A stretch of DNA of 64,000 bases from Lachnospiraceae bacterium Zagget2 (GTDB taxonomy: Bacteria; Bacillota; Clostridia; Lachnospirales; Lachnospiraceae), in assembly GCA_001941045.1 (NCBI GenBank), contig MSHD01000039.1, positions 1 through 64,000 on the forward strand, written 5' to 3'. Made by a program: the position numbers and the translations under genes. Of this stretch, positions 31,818-41,196 are shown piece after piece. The notes under the pieces were generated by a model. The model ran no database searches. It had not been told where the DNA came from and saw only the letters and a list, made by a program, of their open reading frames with translations. Within the stretch, counting starts at the first letter, position 1. Every line of letters begins with the position of its first letter.

Positions 31818-32611
31818 TCCTCCCACTTTCTCGTATCCTGTCCTTCCTCATAGTCCATATCCACAAAGATATCAAACTCATCCGTCGAAGCGTATTTGGT
31901 ATAGCCGTAATCTTCCCATTCTCCTATATACGTACGGGTATTGGAAAAAACCAGAAAGGTGCAGCCCTCGGCCTTCGCCGTCGGGGCAAGCACCGACAGA
32001 TCAATCTCTGACTCCTGCGCCTCCAGATACATCTGACCGACCTCGTCGTCGGCCTCGCCCGGATTCAGATAGCGGTAATCATTGCGCCCAAACTCCAGCG
32101 TAATGCTCGTGTCATACTGCCGGATATAGGGCATGAGCCGGTTGGAGACCATCGCGTGGATGTTCTCCGGCAGCAGTTCGCAGACGTCAATCACATACTG
32201 CGGTATCTTATATTCATTTGTGGAATCCAGAAATTCCTCCGAGGCGAGCAGCGGAGTCCCGCACAGCACAATCAGGGCAAGGCAGAGCAGGAAAGCTGCC
32301 TGTCTGCGCAGCCCGCTGCACCTGCGAAGAAGCAGGCACAGTGCATAGGGAATAATCACCGCAATCAGAATCAGCCAGAGAATGCGCCAGTATACATTCT
32401 CACCCAGCAGCTTCATAAACAATATGCCCGTGGGCGGAAACCAGTAGACAAAAATTGCCGCCAGCGGAAGGACGCCGAGCAGAATTTTCTTCGTCCGGTC
32501 GGGCTCCTTCCACAGGATCAGGCCCACACTGAGCAGCAGAAGCGGAAGCATCCACGCTCCTTCAAAGGTCGCTGCAAAATCGGTTGTCGCAATTTCAAAA
32601 AATTCCTGCAT
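31814..32611 (-). CDS. Membrane protein with extracellular C-terminal domain, unknown
   Basis: A 265-residue protein: four membrane helices in the first 125 residues, then a soluble domain (EEFLDSTNEYKIPQYVIDVC onward) likely outside the cell. The layout looks like the C-terminal third of larger DUF6077/GT-C proteins, and the next gene upstream (32624-33655) is a DUF6077-like protein of 343 residues lacking such a tail. The pair may be one ancestral protein split in two. GGAGG before ATG. It overlaps the CotH gene by 4 bases. Confidence 0.55.
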   Translation of the reverse strand: MQEFFEIATTDFAATFEGAWMLPLLLLSVGLILWKEPDRTKKILLGVLPLAAIFVYWFPPTGILFMKLLGENVYWRILWLILIAVIIPYALCLLLRRCSGLRRQAAFLLCLALIVLCGTPLLASEEFLDSTNEYKIPQYVIDVCELLPENIHAMVSNRLMPYIRQYDTSITLEFGRNDYRYLNPGEADDEVGQMYLEAQESEIDLSVLAPTAKAEGCTFLVFSNTRTYIGEWEDYGYTKYASTDEFDIFVDMDYEEGQDTRKWEE

Positions 32612-32623
32612 CCGATACCTCCC

Positions 32624-33655
32624 TCAGTGTGTCAGACGGATATAATAAAGTCCGAGCAGAATACAGGGCAGACAGGAAAGAATGCCATACGCCAGGTAAC
32701 GAAGGTTCTTTTTCTGCAGCGCGAGCAGGAGCACCGTCAGGCCGACAAAGAGCGGCGTGAGCATGATGCCCATGGAAGAGGTCAGGCAACCCGCCAGACC
32801 TGTAAGGCTCAGCAGTATCCAGTTTTTCGCTCCTCCGTCGCAGACTGCGCGCAGGATCCAGTAAAACAGCGTCGGTATCACGATCGCCGCCAGCACGCCC
32901 TTTCCGACCCAGGGCGTAATGGTGAGGAAGGTGAGACCCGTCGTGTGCTCCCCGCTCATAAAGAGGTGGATCAGAACCGCGAATGCAAGAAACATCCCCT
33001 GCAGCTGTGTATCGTCCTCAAACAGCCTTTTCCCAATCAGTACATAGATCATATAGGCAAGTGGAATCATCAGCCAGGGCAGGATCGTGTGCGCCATGAC
33101 CGTCGCCGCAACACCGAAAATTTTAGAGAGCCAGGCATAAAAAATGGGCCAGAGCGAGAGCACATAGCGCTTGTCGAAGTCAGCCAGCGTGCCGGTCTCC
33201 GGATACACCCAGTAAATCCGGTCCGAGGAAATCGCCACATTCGCCAGATTCACATAATAGGTATCGTCCCACTCCAGATACATGTGATGATGAAGGAACC
33301 ACAACTCAAATACGATTAACAAAAGAGCCGCCAGATGCCCCAGCGTCAGATACTGCCTCCAGTTTCCAATCAGCGCCCGCAGATCCTCCCGTATCTCCTG
33401 CCAGCAGGTAAGTCCCAGCAGGGACAGCGCCGCCACGGCCGCGCTGTAAATCATTACAAAACTGCTGAAGCTGGCAAACTTCATGGTCATCGGCACAAGA
33501 ATCAGCTCCATCAGCGCCCACCAGCACATCGCCCCGAGTACAATGGAGAAGAGGATTCCTTCTTTTTTCAGTTTTAAAAGACGCCGCACTGTGTAGCCCG
33601 TCAGACATGTCCCGCCGAAAAACAACAGGGCGGTCAGTAAAATTTCAAGCCGCAT
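32624..33655 (-). CDS. DUF6077-like polytopic membrane protein
   Basis: A 343-residue protein with about ten membrane helices. YLEWDDTYYVNLANVAISSD (about residue 125-145) is an acidic outer loop placed as in GT-C glycosyltransferases, and the family occurs in Clostridia polysaccharide loci. The protein ends in a membrane helix and probably works with the product of 31814-32611, 12 bases downstream. Function is inferred from the locus only. Confidence 0.65.
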   Translation of the reverse strand: MRLEILLTALLFFGGTCLTGYTVRRLLKLKKEGILFSIVLGAMCWWALMELILVPMTMKFASFSSFVMIYSAAVAALSLLGLTCWQEIREDLRALIGNWRQYLTLGHLAALLLIVFELWFLHHHMYLEWDDTYYVNLANVAISSDRIYWVYPETGTLADFDKRYVLSLWPIFYAWLSKIFGVAATVMAHTILPWLMIPLAYMIYVLIGKRLFEDDTQLQGMFLAFAVLIHLFMSGEHTTGLTFLTITPWVGKGVLAAIVIPTLFYWILRAVCDGGAKNWILLSLTGLAGCLTSSMGIMLTPLFVGLTVLLLALQKKNLRYLAYGILSCLPCILLGLYYIRLTH

Positions 33656-33661
33656 CGCTGT

Positions 33662-34864
33662 TCACTCCGTCCCGTCCTCCAGTATCCAGAGCTCCTGATC
33701 CTCGATCTGATTTTCCAGAATGCCCGGATATTTTTCTCCATAGGCAGTGTAGTCGTTGATCTGCTCCTGCCGGAATACCGACACATAGGGAAAATTCAGA
33801 AGATTCACCTGGGAGGAATCATAGAAGCCCTCCCGTATCATCGCGTTCATATTTTTCAGTCCCATGAACAGCGTAAGTCCCAGGAAAAAGACCGCTGCCG
33901 CCCTCGCCGCGCGCTGTTCTTTTACGACCAGACGCAGCACCAGCACGCATTCCAGTACCTTGAATACAACCGCGTAACGGCTGGCATAATAGCTGTTCTG
34001 CATCAGCAGCATGTAGAGGCATATGCCGCACAGATAAGCCTTCAACAGCAGCTCTGTCTCCGCCTCAATCTCCTCTCCCGCTCTGCGCAGCAGAAAAAAG
34101 AGCAGAACCAGGACGGCGCAGCTGACCAGTCTTTCTGCCAGTGCAAACCAGCTGATTTCCCCTTCATGCAGAAACTGCCACAGATGATAGGACGGAAATA
34201 TTTCCATCACCTTATTTTCCACAAAAGGAATCTGCAGGAGCAGTCCTCCCACTGCGGACAGAGCAGTCAGAGCCAGCATGACTTTCGTTGAGAGATAGTA
34301 TACAAACGGCAAAATCAGCCAGATATACCCCGTTTTGTGAAAACCGGACGCGATGAGAACGCTCACCAGATAGGGGATCCACTTCTTTTCCAGATAAAAG
34401 GGCAGCGCAATACCCAGGAACAGGCACATCGCCAGACCCTGCCGCAGCCCGGAGAGCATATAGACAAGGAAAAGCACGGGATAAGCGAGAAAAAGTCCCG
34501 CCGTCCGGTGACCTGTGTATTTCGTCAGTACGCGGTGCAAAAGCAGCATCTCGACGAGACCCAGCGCGGCCGTGAATACCCAGAACGGCGCGTGAATCGC
34601 ACGAAACAGCGCACACAAAAGGCGCCAGCCAATCTCGGGATAAACGCCGAAAATATAGGACCGGGAGAAATCGACAGTCAGAGGAATCGAATTGTAAATC
34701 GCCTCGTAGGTGATATAATCCGTCCCCTGCCCATAGCGCAGGCAGAGCAGCGCAGTCATCAGCAGCCAGCATACTCTGTAAATATTGTTTTTATACTGAG
34801 GACGGAACCATTCCAGCACAGATCCCGCCGCCAGCACCAAGAATACCAGCAGATATAAATTCAT
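33662..34864 (-). CDS. EpsG family polysaccharide polymerase-like protein
   Basis: A 400-residue protein with about 11 membrane helices. The N-terminal part with LLCLRYGQGTDYITYEAIYN and the later LSGLRQGLAMCLFLGIAL (RQGxA motif) are characteristic of EpsG-type polymerases, which join repeat units outside the membrane in the Wzy manner. It overlaps the epimerase gene by 4 bases. Another Wzy-like protein lies at 57851-59020, so the region may make two polymers. Confidence 0.85.
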   Translation of the reverse strand: MNLYLLVFLVLAAGSVLEWFRPQYKNNIYRVCWLLMTALLCLRYGQGTDYITYEAIYNSIPLTVDFSRSYIFGVYPEIGWRLLCALFRAIHAPFWVFTAALGLVEMLLLHRVLTKYTGHRTAGLFLAYPVLFLVYMLSGLRQGLAMCLFLGIALPFYLEKKWIPYLVSVLIASGFHKTGYIWLILPFVYYLSTKVMLALTALSAVGGLLLQIPFVENKVMEIFPSYHLWQFLHEGEISWFALAERLVSCAVLVLLFFLLRRAGEEIEAETELLLKAYLCGICLYMLLMQNSYYASRYAVVFKVLECVLVLRLVVKEQRAARAAAVFFLGLTLFMGLKNMNAMIREGFYDSSQVNLLNFPYVSVFRQEQINDYTAYGEKYPGILENQIEDQELWILEDGTE

Positions 34865-35958
34865 GCGTTTCCTTCCAGAATATCGGCAATCCGCCTGCTC
34901 GCGAAGCCGTCGCCGTAGGGGTTGCTCGCAGTGCTCATGGCCTCATAGGCCGCCTTATCTTCGAGCAGAAGCTTAAAATTATCATAGATAACCTTCTCGT
35001 CCGTGCCGACCAGCTTCAGCGTGCCGGCCTCGATGCCCTCCGGCCGCTCCGTCGTGTCGCGCATGACGAGCACCGGTTTTCCAAGGGAGGGCGCTTCTTC
35101 CTGTATCCCACCGCTGTCCGTCAGGACCAGGTAGCTTCGCGCCAGAAAATTGTGAAAATCAAGCACATCGAGCGGCTCGATGATACGGATCCGCTCGTCG
35201 TCCCCGAGAATCTCGCGCGCGGTCTCCCGCACGACCGGATTCATATGGATCGGGTAGATCGCCCGGATGTCCGGATGCTCGTCGCATACACGGCGAATCG
35301 CACGGAACATATGCCGCATCGGCTCGCCCAGGTTCTCGCGGCGGTGCGCCGTGATCAGGATCAGGCGGCTGCCGGCTGCCCAGTCGAGTTCCGGGTGTGT
35401 ATAATCCTCCCGCACCGTCGTCTTCAGGGCGTCGATCGCCGTATTGCCGGTCACATAGATCGTATCCGGATTTTTCCCTTCCCGCAGAAGGTTCTGCCTC
35501 GAGAGCTCGGTCGGCGCAAAATTGTACTGCGAAATAATACTGACGGCTTGTCTGTTAAATTCTTCCGGATAAGGTGAGTAGAGATTGTAGGTGCGCAGAC
35601 CCGCCTCAACATGTCCGACCGGAATCTGCAGATAAAAACAGGCGAGCGCGGTCACAAAGGTCGTGGAGGTATCGCCGTGGACGAGCACCACATCGGGTGC
35701 GACCTTTTCCAGCACTTCGCGGATGCGGTTCAGAATATTCGTTGTCACGTCGAAGAGCGTCTGCCGCTCCTTCATGATCGACAGATCATAGTCCGGCACA
35801 ACCGAAAATGCCTCCAGCACCTGATCCAGCATCTGCCGGTGCTGACCGGTCACACAGACGACCGTCCCGATCCCCGGCCGCGTCTTCAGCTCGTTTACCA
35901 GCGGGCACATCTTGATGGCTTCCGGCCTGGTACCGAACACCAGCATTACTTTTCTCAT
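34861..35958 (-). CDS. wecB: UDP-N-acetylglucosamine 2-epimerase, non-hydrolysing
   Basis: A 365-residue WecB/WbpI-type epimerase. FGTRPEAIKMCPLV at the start, CVTGQHRQMLDQVLEAF, HGDTSTTFVTALACFY, HVEAGLRTYNLYSPYPEEFN, TAHRRENLGEP and TDSGGIQEEAPSLGKPVLVM are all in place. It makes UDP-ManNAc from UDP-GlcNAc, or the diacetamido analogue in the WbpI case. With the dehydrogenase at 21540 it would supply a mannosaminuronic acid. Sequence alone does not separate WecB from WbpI substrates. Confidence 0.93.
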   Translation of the reverse strand: MRKVMLVFGTRPEAIKMCPLVNELKTRPGIGTVVCVTGQHRQMLDQVLEAFSVVPDYDLSIMKERQTLFDVTTNILNRIREVLEKVAPDVVLVHGDTSTTFVTALACFYLQIPVGHVEAGLRTYNLYSPYPEEFNRQAVSIISQYNFAPTELSRQNLLREGKNPDTIYVTGNTAIDALKTTVREDYTHPELDWAAGSRLILITAHRRENLGEPMRHMFRAIRRVCDEHPDIRAIYPIHMNPVVRETAREILGDDERIRIIEPLDVLDFHNFLARSYLVLTDSGGIQEEAPSLGKPVLVMRDTTERPEGIEAGTLKLVGTDEKVIYDNFKLLLEDKAAYEAMSTASNPYGDGFASRRIADILEGNA

Positions 35959-37049
35959 CGTGTCTTCTCCTTCAGTCGCTCCTGAATCTGCTCCGCCAGT
36001 CTGTGATTGTTCCGCCCCACGTCCGTACGGCTCACAAAACGCTCTACCGCAGCCGTCCAGCGGCCATAGTTTCCGGCGACCTCACGGATCGCGGCCTCAT
36101 AATCGTCAGAAGCGCGTCCCACCTTATATTTCTCGCAGAAATCCTTAAGCGGCGGGTTCGTGGAGGTCACGACCGGAATTCCTTCAAACAGGAACTCGTA
36201 AATCTTCCCGCTCGCACAGTATTTATTGTTCAGGTCACGCTGATGGTAAGTCACCATGCCCACCTGAGAGTGTCCGATAAAATATTTCAGATGATCCTGG
36301 TCCATGCGCGGGAAGATCTTCACATTGCTAAGCCCCAGCTCCTGAATCATGCCGCGGGCGATCTGCTCGTCCTCCTCCTCGCTCTCCCCGATGAGGAGCA
36401 GCTCATAGTCCTCCCCGAGGCTCTTCATCGCCTCGATCATCCTGCCGGTCGTGCGGCTCATATCACAGCCCGCCGTAGAGATAATGCGGAATTTTTCCTC
36501 TTTGAAAAAGTCCGCGCACTCGGCCTCCACCTGCTCGCGCCGCTTCTGCGAGGTATAGCGGAGACTGCGGATATTCTCGTAGTTCAACGGCTCCTCTTTC
36601 AGCCGGAATTTCTTCACCATGATCTTCACGCGATAGGCGTTCGCCGCGATGACCACATCTGAACGCCGTGTAAAGAGCTTTTCCACCATACAGCCGAGCC
36701 GCCCGGAAAGTCCGACCGCGCTTTTACGGTCATAGAGTTCCCGGCAGTCCTGCACCATATAGCGCGCGCCCGTCATCTTTCTGGCAATCACACCCGGGAT
36801 GATACCCTTGCGGTTGTCCACAAAGATCACATCCTGCGCGCCGACTCTCTGAACCTGCTGCATCACGAAGAGGATAAAATTGCTGTAGCCGTGATCCTGA
36901 TAGAGGATGTGCGTCGCCTCCTGCGGCTCCTCCCCCTCTGACGCGCGGGTGATATACCATACTTTTCCGAGTTCCTTCGCCGCCCGGACCAGCTCGCGCA
37001 GCCGCCCGTCATATGCATAATAATCGTAAGATATCAGCAGTATTTTCAT
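35955..37049 (-). CDS. GT4-like glycosyltransferase
   Basis: A 364-residue GT-B protein. ILLISYDYYAYDGRLRELVRA is the N-terminal loop; RIISTAGCDMSRTTGRMIEA starts the donor domain; GKIYEFLFEGIPVVTSTNPP near residue 295 is the donor-binding segment. It probably adds one sugar of the repeat unit. Four-base overlaps on both sides tie it to the epimerase and the aminotransferase. Donor unknown. Confidence 0.82.
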   Translation of the reverse strand: MKILLISYDYYAYDGRLRELVRAAKELGKVWYITRASEGEEPQEATHILYQDHGYSNFILFVMQQVQRVGAQDVIFVDNRKGIIPGVIARKMTGARYMVQDCRELYDRKSAVGLSGRLGCMVEKLFTRRSDVVIAANAYRVKIMVKKFRLKEEPLNYENIRSLRYTSQKRREQVEAECADFFKEEKFRIISTAGCDMSRTTGRMIEAMKSLGEDYELLLIGESEEEDEQIARGMIQELGLSNVKIFPRMDQDHLKYFIGHSQVGMVTYHQRDLNNKYCASGKIYEFLFEGIPVVTSTNPPLKDFCEKYKVGRASDDYEAAIREVAGNYGRWTAAVERFVSRTDVGRNNHRLAEQIQERLKEKTR

Positions 37050-38182
37050 GCGTCCGCCCCTGTCTTTTCCCGGATCAGGCGGATGATCCGCTCCTGATCC
37101 TCTGTTGATAGATACGGCGATACCGGTATCGCCAGCGTGCGTCTGCAGACATCGGTCGTCACCGCGAGGCTCTCGCCATACAGGCAGACGTCCTCAAAGA
37201 CCTTCTGCTGGTGCAGCCCCTTCGGGTAATAGATCATCGTCGGCACGCCATTCTCCTGCAGGTATGCGCGTACCTCATCGCGCTGCGCCTCATCCTTCAG
37301 AAGAATATTATAGGAAGCCCAGCTGGAATAATAGCCCTCCGGTACACGCGGAACCTTCACACAGTCCTGCAGCGCCTCCGTGTAGCGCGCCGCCACCTTA
37401 TTTACATCGGCCAGCTCATATTCCTGAAAGGCCTTCAGCTTCACCTGCAGCACCGCAGCCTGGATCGTGTCGAGACGGGAATTCATACCAATGCGGACAT
37501 TGTCATACTTGCTGCTGCCCTTGCCGTGCACCCGCATCGAACGGATCAGAGCCGCCCACTCGTCGTTGTCCGTAAACACCGCGCCGCCGTCGCCATAGCA
37601 GCCCAGCGGTTTCGCCGGGAAAAAGGAAGTCGTGGAAATATCACCGAAGCTTCCCGCCCGTTTTCCATGGTAGACGCCGCCGAAGCCCTGCGCACAGTCC
37701 TCCAGAATGTAGAGACCATAGCGATCTGCGATCGCGCGGAGCCGCTCGTAATCCGCCGGAAGGCCGAAGAGATCGACCACGACGATCGCCCGCGGCTTTA
37801 ATTTTCCCTCCAGGGCGACCGCCTCGATCACGCGGGTAAGGCTCTCCGGATCGATCGTGAAAGTATCCTCCGACACGTCCGCGAAGACCGGCGTCGCACC
37901 AACGAAGGCCGCGGACTCCGCAGAGGAGAAGAAGGTGTGGTCCGGCACAAAGACCGCGTCGCCGCTGCCAATGCCCCAGGCCTTCAGCGCCAGCACGAGC
38001 GCGTCCGTCCCGTTTCCGCAGCTGACACAGTTGCGCACTCCGATATAGTCTGCCAGTTCCCGCTCAAGCTCGTCGATCTGGTCTCCCGCGATATAATCTG
38101 AGGAGTCAAGGACGGCTTCAATCGCCGCGTCCATCTCCTTCTTTAATGCCCGATACTGACTCTTCAAATCCCGAAATTGCAT
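37046..38182 (-). CDS. DegT/DnrJ/EryC1 family sugar aminotransferase
   Basis: A 378-residue PLP aminotransferase. CVSCGNGTDALVLALKAWG binds the cofactor phosphate, EDCAQGFGGVYHGKRAGSFG carries the ring-stacking Asp, and the Schiff-base lysine is in TTSFFPAKPLGCYGDGGAVF. It is most like WbpE/WlbC-type enzymes, which aminate a 3-keto nucleotide sugar, the product of a WbpB-type dehydrogenase such as the protein at 43730. Four-base overlap with the next glycosyltransferase and three bases from the carrier protein gene. Confidence 0.9.
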   Translation of the reverse strand: MQFRDLKSQYRALKKEMDAAIEAVLDSSDYIAGDQIDELERELADYIGVRNCVSCGNGTDALVLALKAWGIGSGDAVFVPDHTFFSSAESAAFVGATPVFADVSEDTFTIDPESLTRVIEAVALEGKLKPRAIVVVDLFGLPADYERLRAIADRYGLYILEDCAQGFGGVYHGKRAGSFGDISTTSFFPAKPLGCYGDGGAVFTDNDEWAALIRSMRVHGKGSSKYDNVRIGMNSRLDTIQAAVLQVKLKAFQEYELADVNKVAARYTEALQDCVKVPRVPEGYYSSWASYNILLKDEAQRDEVRAYLQENGVPTMIYYPKGLHQQKVFEDVCLYGESLAVTTDVCRRTLAIPVSPYLSTEDQERIIRLIREKTGADA

Positions 38183-38185
38183 AAC

Positions 38186-38416
38186 TTAAGCTTCCTCCTT
38201 TAACCGCCCGATAAGCTTTAAAATGCCCTCCGCCGAATTGAAATTCTCCGGCACGATCTCCTCCGCCGGAATCTCCAGGGCGTAGCGCTCCTCCAGTTCC
38301 GCAATCAGCGTGATCACGTCAAAGGATGTAAAGACGCCGCCGTCGATCAGCTCCTTCTCATTTTCAAAATCAATTTCCGGCTTCAGCTGCGCCAGAAGCT
38401 CCATTAATTCTTCCAT
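38186..38416 (-). CDS. Acyl carrier protein
   Basis: A 76-residue four-helix carrier protein. The phosphopantetheine serine is S31 in GGVFTSFDVITLIAELEE; the usual DSL is TSF here, but the serine and the following helix are kept. It is not in a fatty acid operon. Its neighbours are a GtrII-like protein, a PLP decarboxylase-like enzyme and an adenylating ligase, so it is probably the carrier for an activated amino or hydroxy acid destined for the glycan. Needs a phosphopantetheinyl transferase encoded elsewhere. Confidence 0.88.
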   Translation of the reverse strand: MEELMELLAQLKPEIDFENEKELIDGGVFTSFDVITLIAELEERYALEIPAEEIVPENFNSAEGILKLIGRLKEEA

Positions 38417-38435
38417 CTCATACTCCTTCTCTTAT

Positions 38436-39983
38436 CTAAAACTTGACCACGATGACACCGTCGAGCATCTGAATGGACCCCGAATCCGGGTAGGACGGCA
38501 TCTCCTGGACTTCCGGCAGATCCGCATAGGCCGATGCGTCGAGCGTCTCCGGATCAAAGTTACACCAGATCTTCATCGTGATGCGCCACGCGTAGTTATT
38601 CAGAATACTGCTGCTGTCGTAAGGGATCAGCTCAATCTCCTTAAACTCCGGCAGACCGATGCTGCCGGAAGTATAATCATACTTTGCAAATTCATTCACA
38701 TACACAACCGGCGTCTCGTCGGTGAAGCCCTCTACACTCTTGATCTGCGTGGCCAGCATGGTAAAGTAGCTGATCCCCTCAGACTGCATGACCTCCGCCT
38801 TGAGGTAGCAGATATTGTCAAAGCGCACGTACATTACATTCAGCAGCAGGAGCAGTCCGATACTGAGCACGGGCAGAGCGCGCCGCACCTTCCCGCCGAT
38901 TTTCCCCGCGGAAAATTCCGGCAGAAAGCCAGCCTCCAGAAGCCACGCAAAATAGACATAAAACATCGCCTGCCCATAGACCATGAGCGAATCCACCGTG
39001 TCCGCCTCGCACATCACATAGATAAAATTCACCGCCAGTGGAATGCAGAGCACAAACACCAGTGCCTGCAGGCAGAGCATCCGGTTCTTCCGGAAACAGC
39101 AATACAGCAGATTTGCGGTCCCAATCAGCGCCAGAATCAGAATCAGCCGGTATACGACGTCGCTGGAGAAGGGATACATATTCGCGCTCACCGCATCGGT
39201 GGGACAGAAAAACTCCCGGTAAGCGACGAGCACTCTCTTAATGTAACCTTTCAGGGAGGTCGATCCCAGCGTGCTGATTCCCTGATAATCGGAGAGCGTA
39301 TTGCCTGTGAGCTTCAGCGACAGCTTCATAATCACAAAGTAAATCGCCATAAAGCCCCCGCAGGAAAGCACGCTCCTGCAGGCGATATAAAAGAAATCCC
39401 TCCACTGCGCTGCTTCTTTTTTCACCGTCTGCATCAGCGCGTAGAACAGGATGATACTGACAAATACCGGTATCATGGCCTGATAGGTGCCGACGCCGCA
39501 GGCCATAAGAAGCAGTCCCGCAAGATAGAGGTACCATTTCCCTGTTCTGCAACTGAGGCAGGCGCCCAGCACACCCAGCAGAGTGCCGAAGAAATAATAG
39601 GGCATGGTAAACATATAGCCGAAACCGCTGGTGATCATGGGAAAGACGACCAGCACGCCGGTCAGCGCCGCCATCAGCCACCGGTTTCTGATTTCAAAGA
39701 GATCGGTCAGCACCATCGCGGACAGCGCGATAAACAGGATGGTCAGGATCCCGTTGAAGAGCGGCAGACTGTAGTAGGTGCTCCCGAAAAGCCAGGTGTT
39801 CAGATCACCGAGTATCCCCAGCATCCACCGGCCCAGGTAGTAGGTGCCGCCCAGGGTAAACAGCGACGCGTCGTCATGAAAGGAATACTTATTAAAAAAC
39901 GCCATTCCATGCGCGCAGAGCCCCCACATAAGGGCGCTCAGCAAAATGAATTGATATCTCTCCAGACGTTCTTTTTCCAACAT
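38436..39983 (-). CDS. GtrII-like membrane glucosyltransferase family protein
   Basis: A 515-residue protein with about 10-11 membrane helices. FNKYSFHDDASLFTLGGTYY and GRWMLGILGDLNTW in the N-terminal part are typical of the Glucos_trans_II (GtrII) family, which modifies O-antigen outside the membrane with a glucose from a polyprenyl donor. The acidic HDD pair is in the expected GT-C loop. It sits between the carrier protein and the decarboxylase-like gene, so its true donor could be something other than glucose. C-terminal 110 residues are soluble. Confidence 0.78.
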   Translation of the reverse strand: MLEKERLERYQFILLSALMWGLCAHGMAFFNKYSFHDDASLFTLGGTYYLGRWMLGILGDLNTWLFGSTYYSLPLFNGILTILFIALSAMVLTDLFEIRNRWLMAALTGVLVVFPMITSGFGYMFTMPYYFFGTLLGVLGACLSCRTGKWYLYLAGLLLMACGVGTYQAMIPVFVSIILFYALMQTVKKEAAQWRDFFYIACRSVLSCGGFMAIYFVIMKLSLKLTGNTLSDYQGISTLGSTSLKGYIKRVLVAYREFFCPTDAVSANMYPFSSDVVYRLILILALIGTANLLYCCFRKNRMLCLQALVFVLCIPLAVNFIYVMCEADTVDSLMVYGQAMFYVYFAWLLEAGFLPEFSAGKIGGKVRRALPVLSIGLLLLLNVMYVRFDNICYLKAEVMQSEGISYFTMLATQIKSVEGFTDETPVVYVNEFAKYDYTSGSIGLPEFKEIELIPYDSSSILNNYAWRITMKIWCNFDPETLDASAYADLPEVQEMPSYPDSGSIQMLDGVIVVKF

Positions 39984-40001
39984 CTCTTTTGTATCCTTTT
40001 C

Positions 40002-41168
40002 CTATGAATTGAGCTTCCAGGTCGCAAGCGCATCCCGGACCAGAACCGGACCGGCTGCCTCGCTGTACAGATATATCGCCGGCATATCGCGGCTCAGGAA
40101 GAGATACATCCCCTCCGTCACCGAGTAAGCGCCGATATTGTGGAAGACCAGGTAATCGCCGACCCTCGCATCCATGAGCGGCAGGCGCTTCAGCAGAATA
40201 TCCGCCGTCGTACAGAGGGAACCGTACACCGTCCACTCTTCCTCCCCGGCACATTCCAGCGGATGCTGCGGGAAATACGACAGAACCGGCGTCTTCATCG
40301 CCATATTCTGCCCATAATAATTGACATGATGGATACCGCCGTCCGCGATCAGGACGTTCACCGCCTCGTTCCGCTTCTGGTCGACAATCTGCGTCATATA
40401 GTAGCCGCAGGAAGCGACGAGATAACGCCCCATCTCGAAGACCAGCTCATAGGGCCGCTCTTCCGTAAGGAGCGCCGCGAACTCGTCCAGCAGCCGCGCG
40501 TCCTCCTCAAAATCATCCTTCGTAAAGTAGGGCACGCCGAGCCCCGGTCCATACTCCAGCGTCCGCGTGGCAAAGCCTTCCTCTGTCTCAAGCCGCCGGA
40601 TAAAATCCTCGATATACTGAAGCTCCGCCGCGATCTTTTTGATCTGCTTTTTCTGCGTGCCGGTGAAATACTGAAGTCCTGCAATCTCTATACAGGGATA
40701 CTGCTCCCGCTCCCGGAGCAGCGAGCGAACATCGTCCTCGCTCATGCCAAACTGGCTTCCGCTCGTCACGCGCAGCAGAATATCCACTTTTTTGCCAAGC
40801 TCGTCCGCGCAGCGCTGCACGAGCTGAAACTGGCGCACGGACTCCGCGGTATAATGCCGGACGCCCTGCTCCATCGCGTAGCGGACATCCTCCGCCGCCT
40901 TATAGACGCCGGACAGCACGATCTTCTCCATATTAAGAGCATTTTTCACACAGATATGGAACTCGCCCGGAGAACAGACCTCATAACGATCCACTGAGGC
41001 GTCCATCGCCTTTATAAGAAAGGGATTGGCCTTGATCGCGTAGCACAGCTTCGCCGGAGTGAGCTTCTGCGCAATGCGTTGTACGCGCTCCTGCAGCATG
41101 TCCGTGTTGAACACATAGGAGGGCGTTCCGAGCGTCTTTACCAGTTCCAAAAGCTTTTTCCCGTCCAT
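40002..41168 (-). CDS. PLP-dependent decarboxylase-like protein, fold type III (DAPDC/ODC family)
   Basis: A 388-residue alanine-racemase-fold enzyme. The PLP lysine is in LCYAIKANPFLIKAMD; GPGLGVPYF and YGSLCTTADILLKR (the C-x2-xD active-site segment of diaminopimelate decarboxylase) and FHNIGAYSVTEGMYLF are conserved. It stands eleven residues' worth of DNA (28 bases) from the adenylating ligase and near the carrier protein. The closest known logic is the exosortase-A-associated decarboxylase, ligase and carrier set, or BtrK, which decarboxylates a carrier-bound glutamate. I chose the ATG at 41168 after AAGGAG. Substrate unknown. Confidence 0.85.
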   Translation of the reverse strand: MDGKKLLELVKTLGTPSYVFNTDMLQERVQRIAQKLTPAKLCYAIKANPFLIKAMDASVDRYEVCSPGEFHICVKNALNMEKIVLSGVYKAAEDVRYAMEQGVRHYTAESVRQFQLVQRCADELGKKVDILLRVTSGSQFGMSEDDVRSLLREREQYPCIEIAGLQYFTGTQKKQIKKIAAELQYIEDFIRRLETEEGFATRTLEYGPGLGVPYFTKDDFEEDARLLDEFAALLTEERPYELVFEMGRYLVASCGYYMTQIVDQKRNEAVNVLIADGGIHHVNYYGQNMAMKTPVLSYFPQHPLECAGEEEWTVYGSLCTTADILLKRLPLMDARVGDYLVFHNIGAYSVTEGMYLFLSRDMPAIYLYSEAAGPVLVRDALATWKLNS

Positions 41169-41196
41169 CGTAAGCTCCTTTTTCATCCGAGTTGTA

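Noticed and set aside
38310-40007. 565-codon plus-strand open frame
   Set aside because: Opposite the GtrII-like and carrier protein genes; rich in His, Gln and Arg, with no domain.
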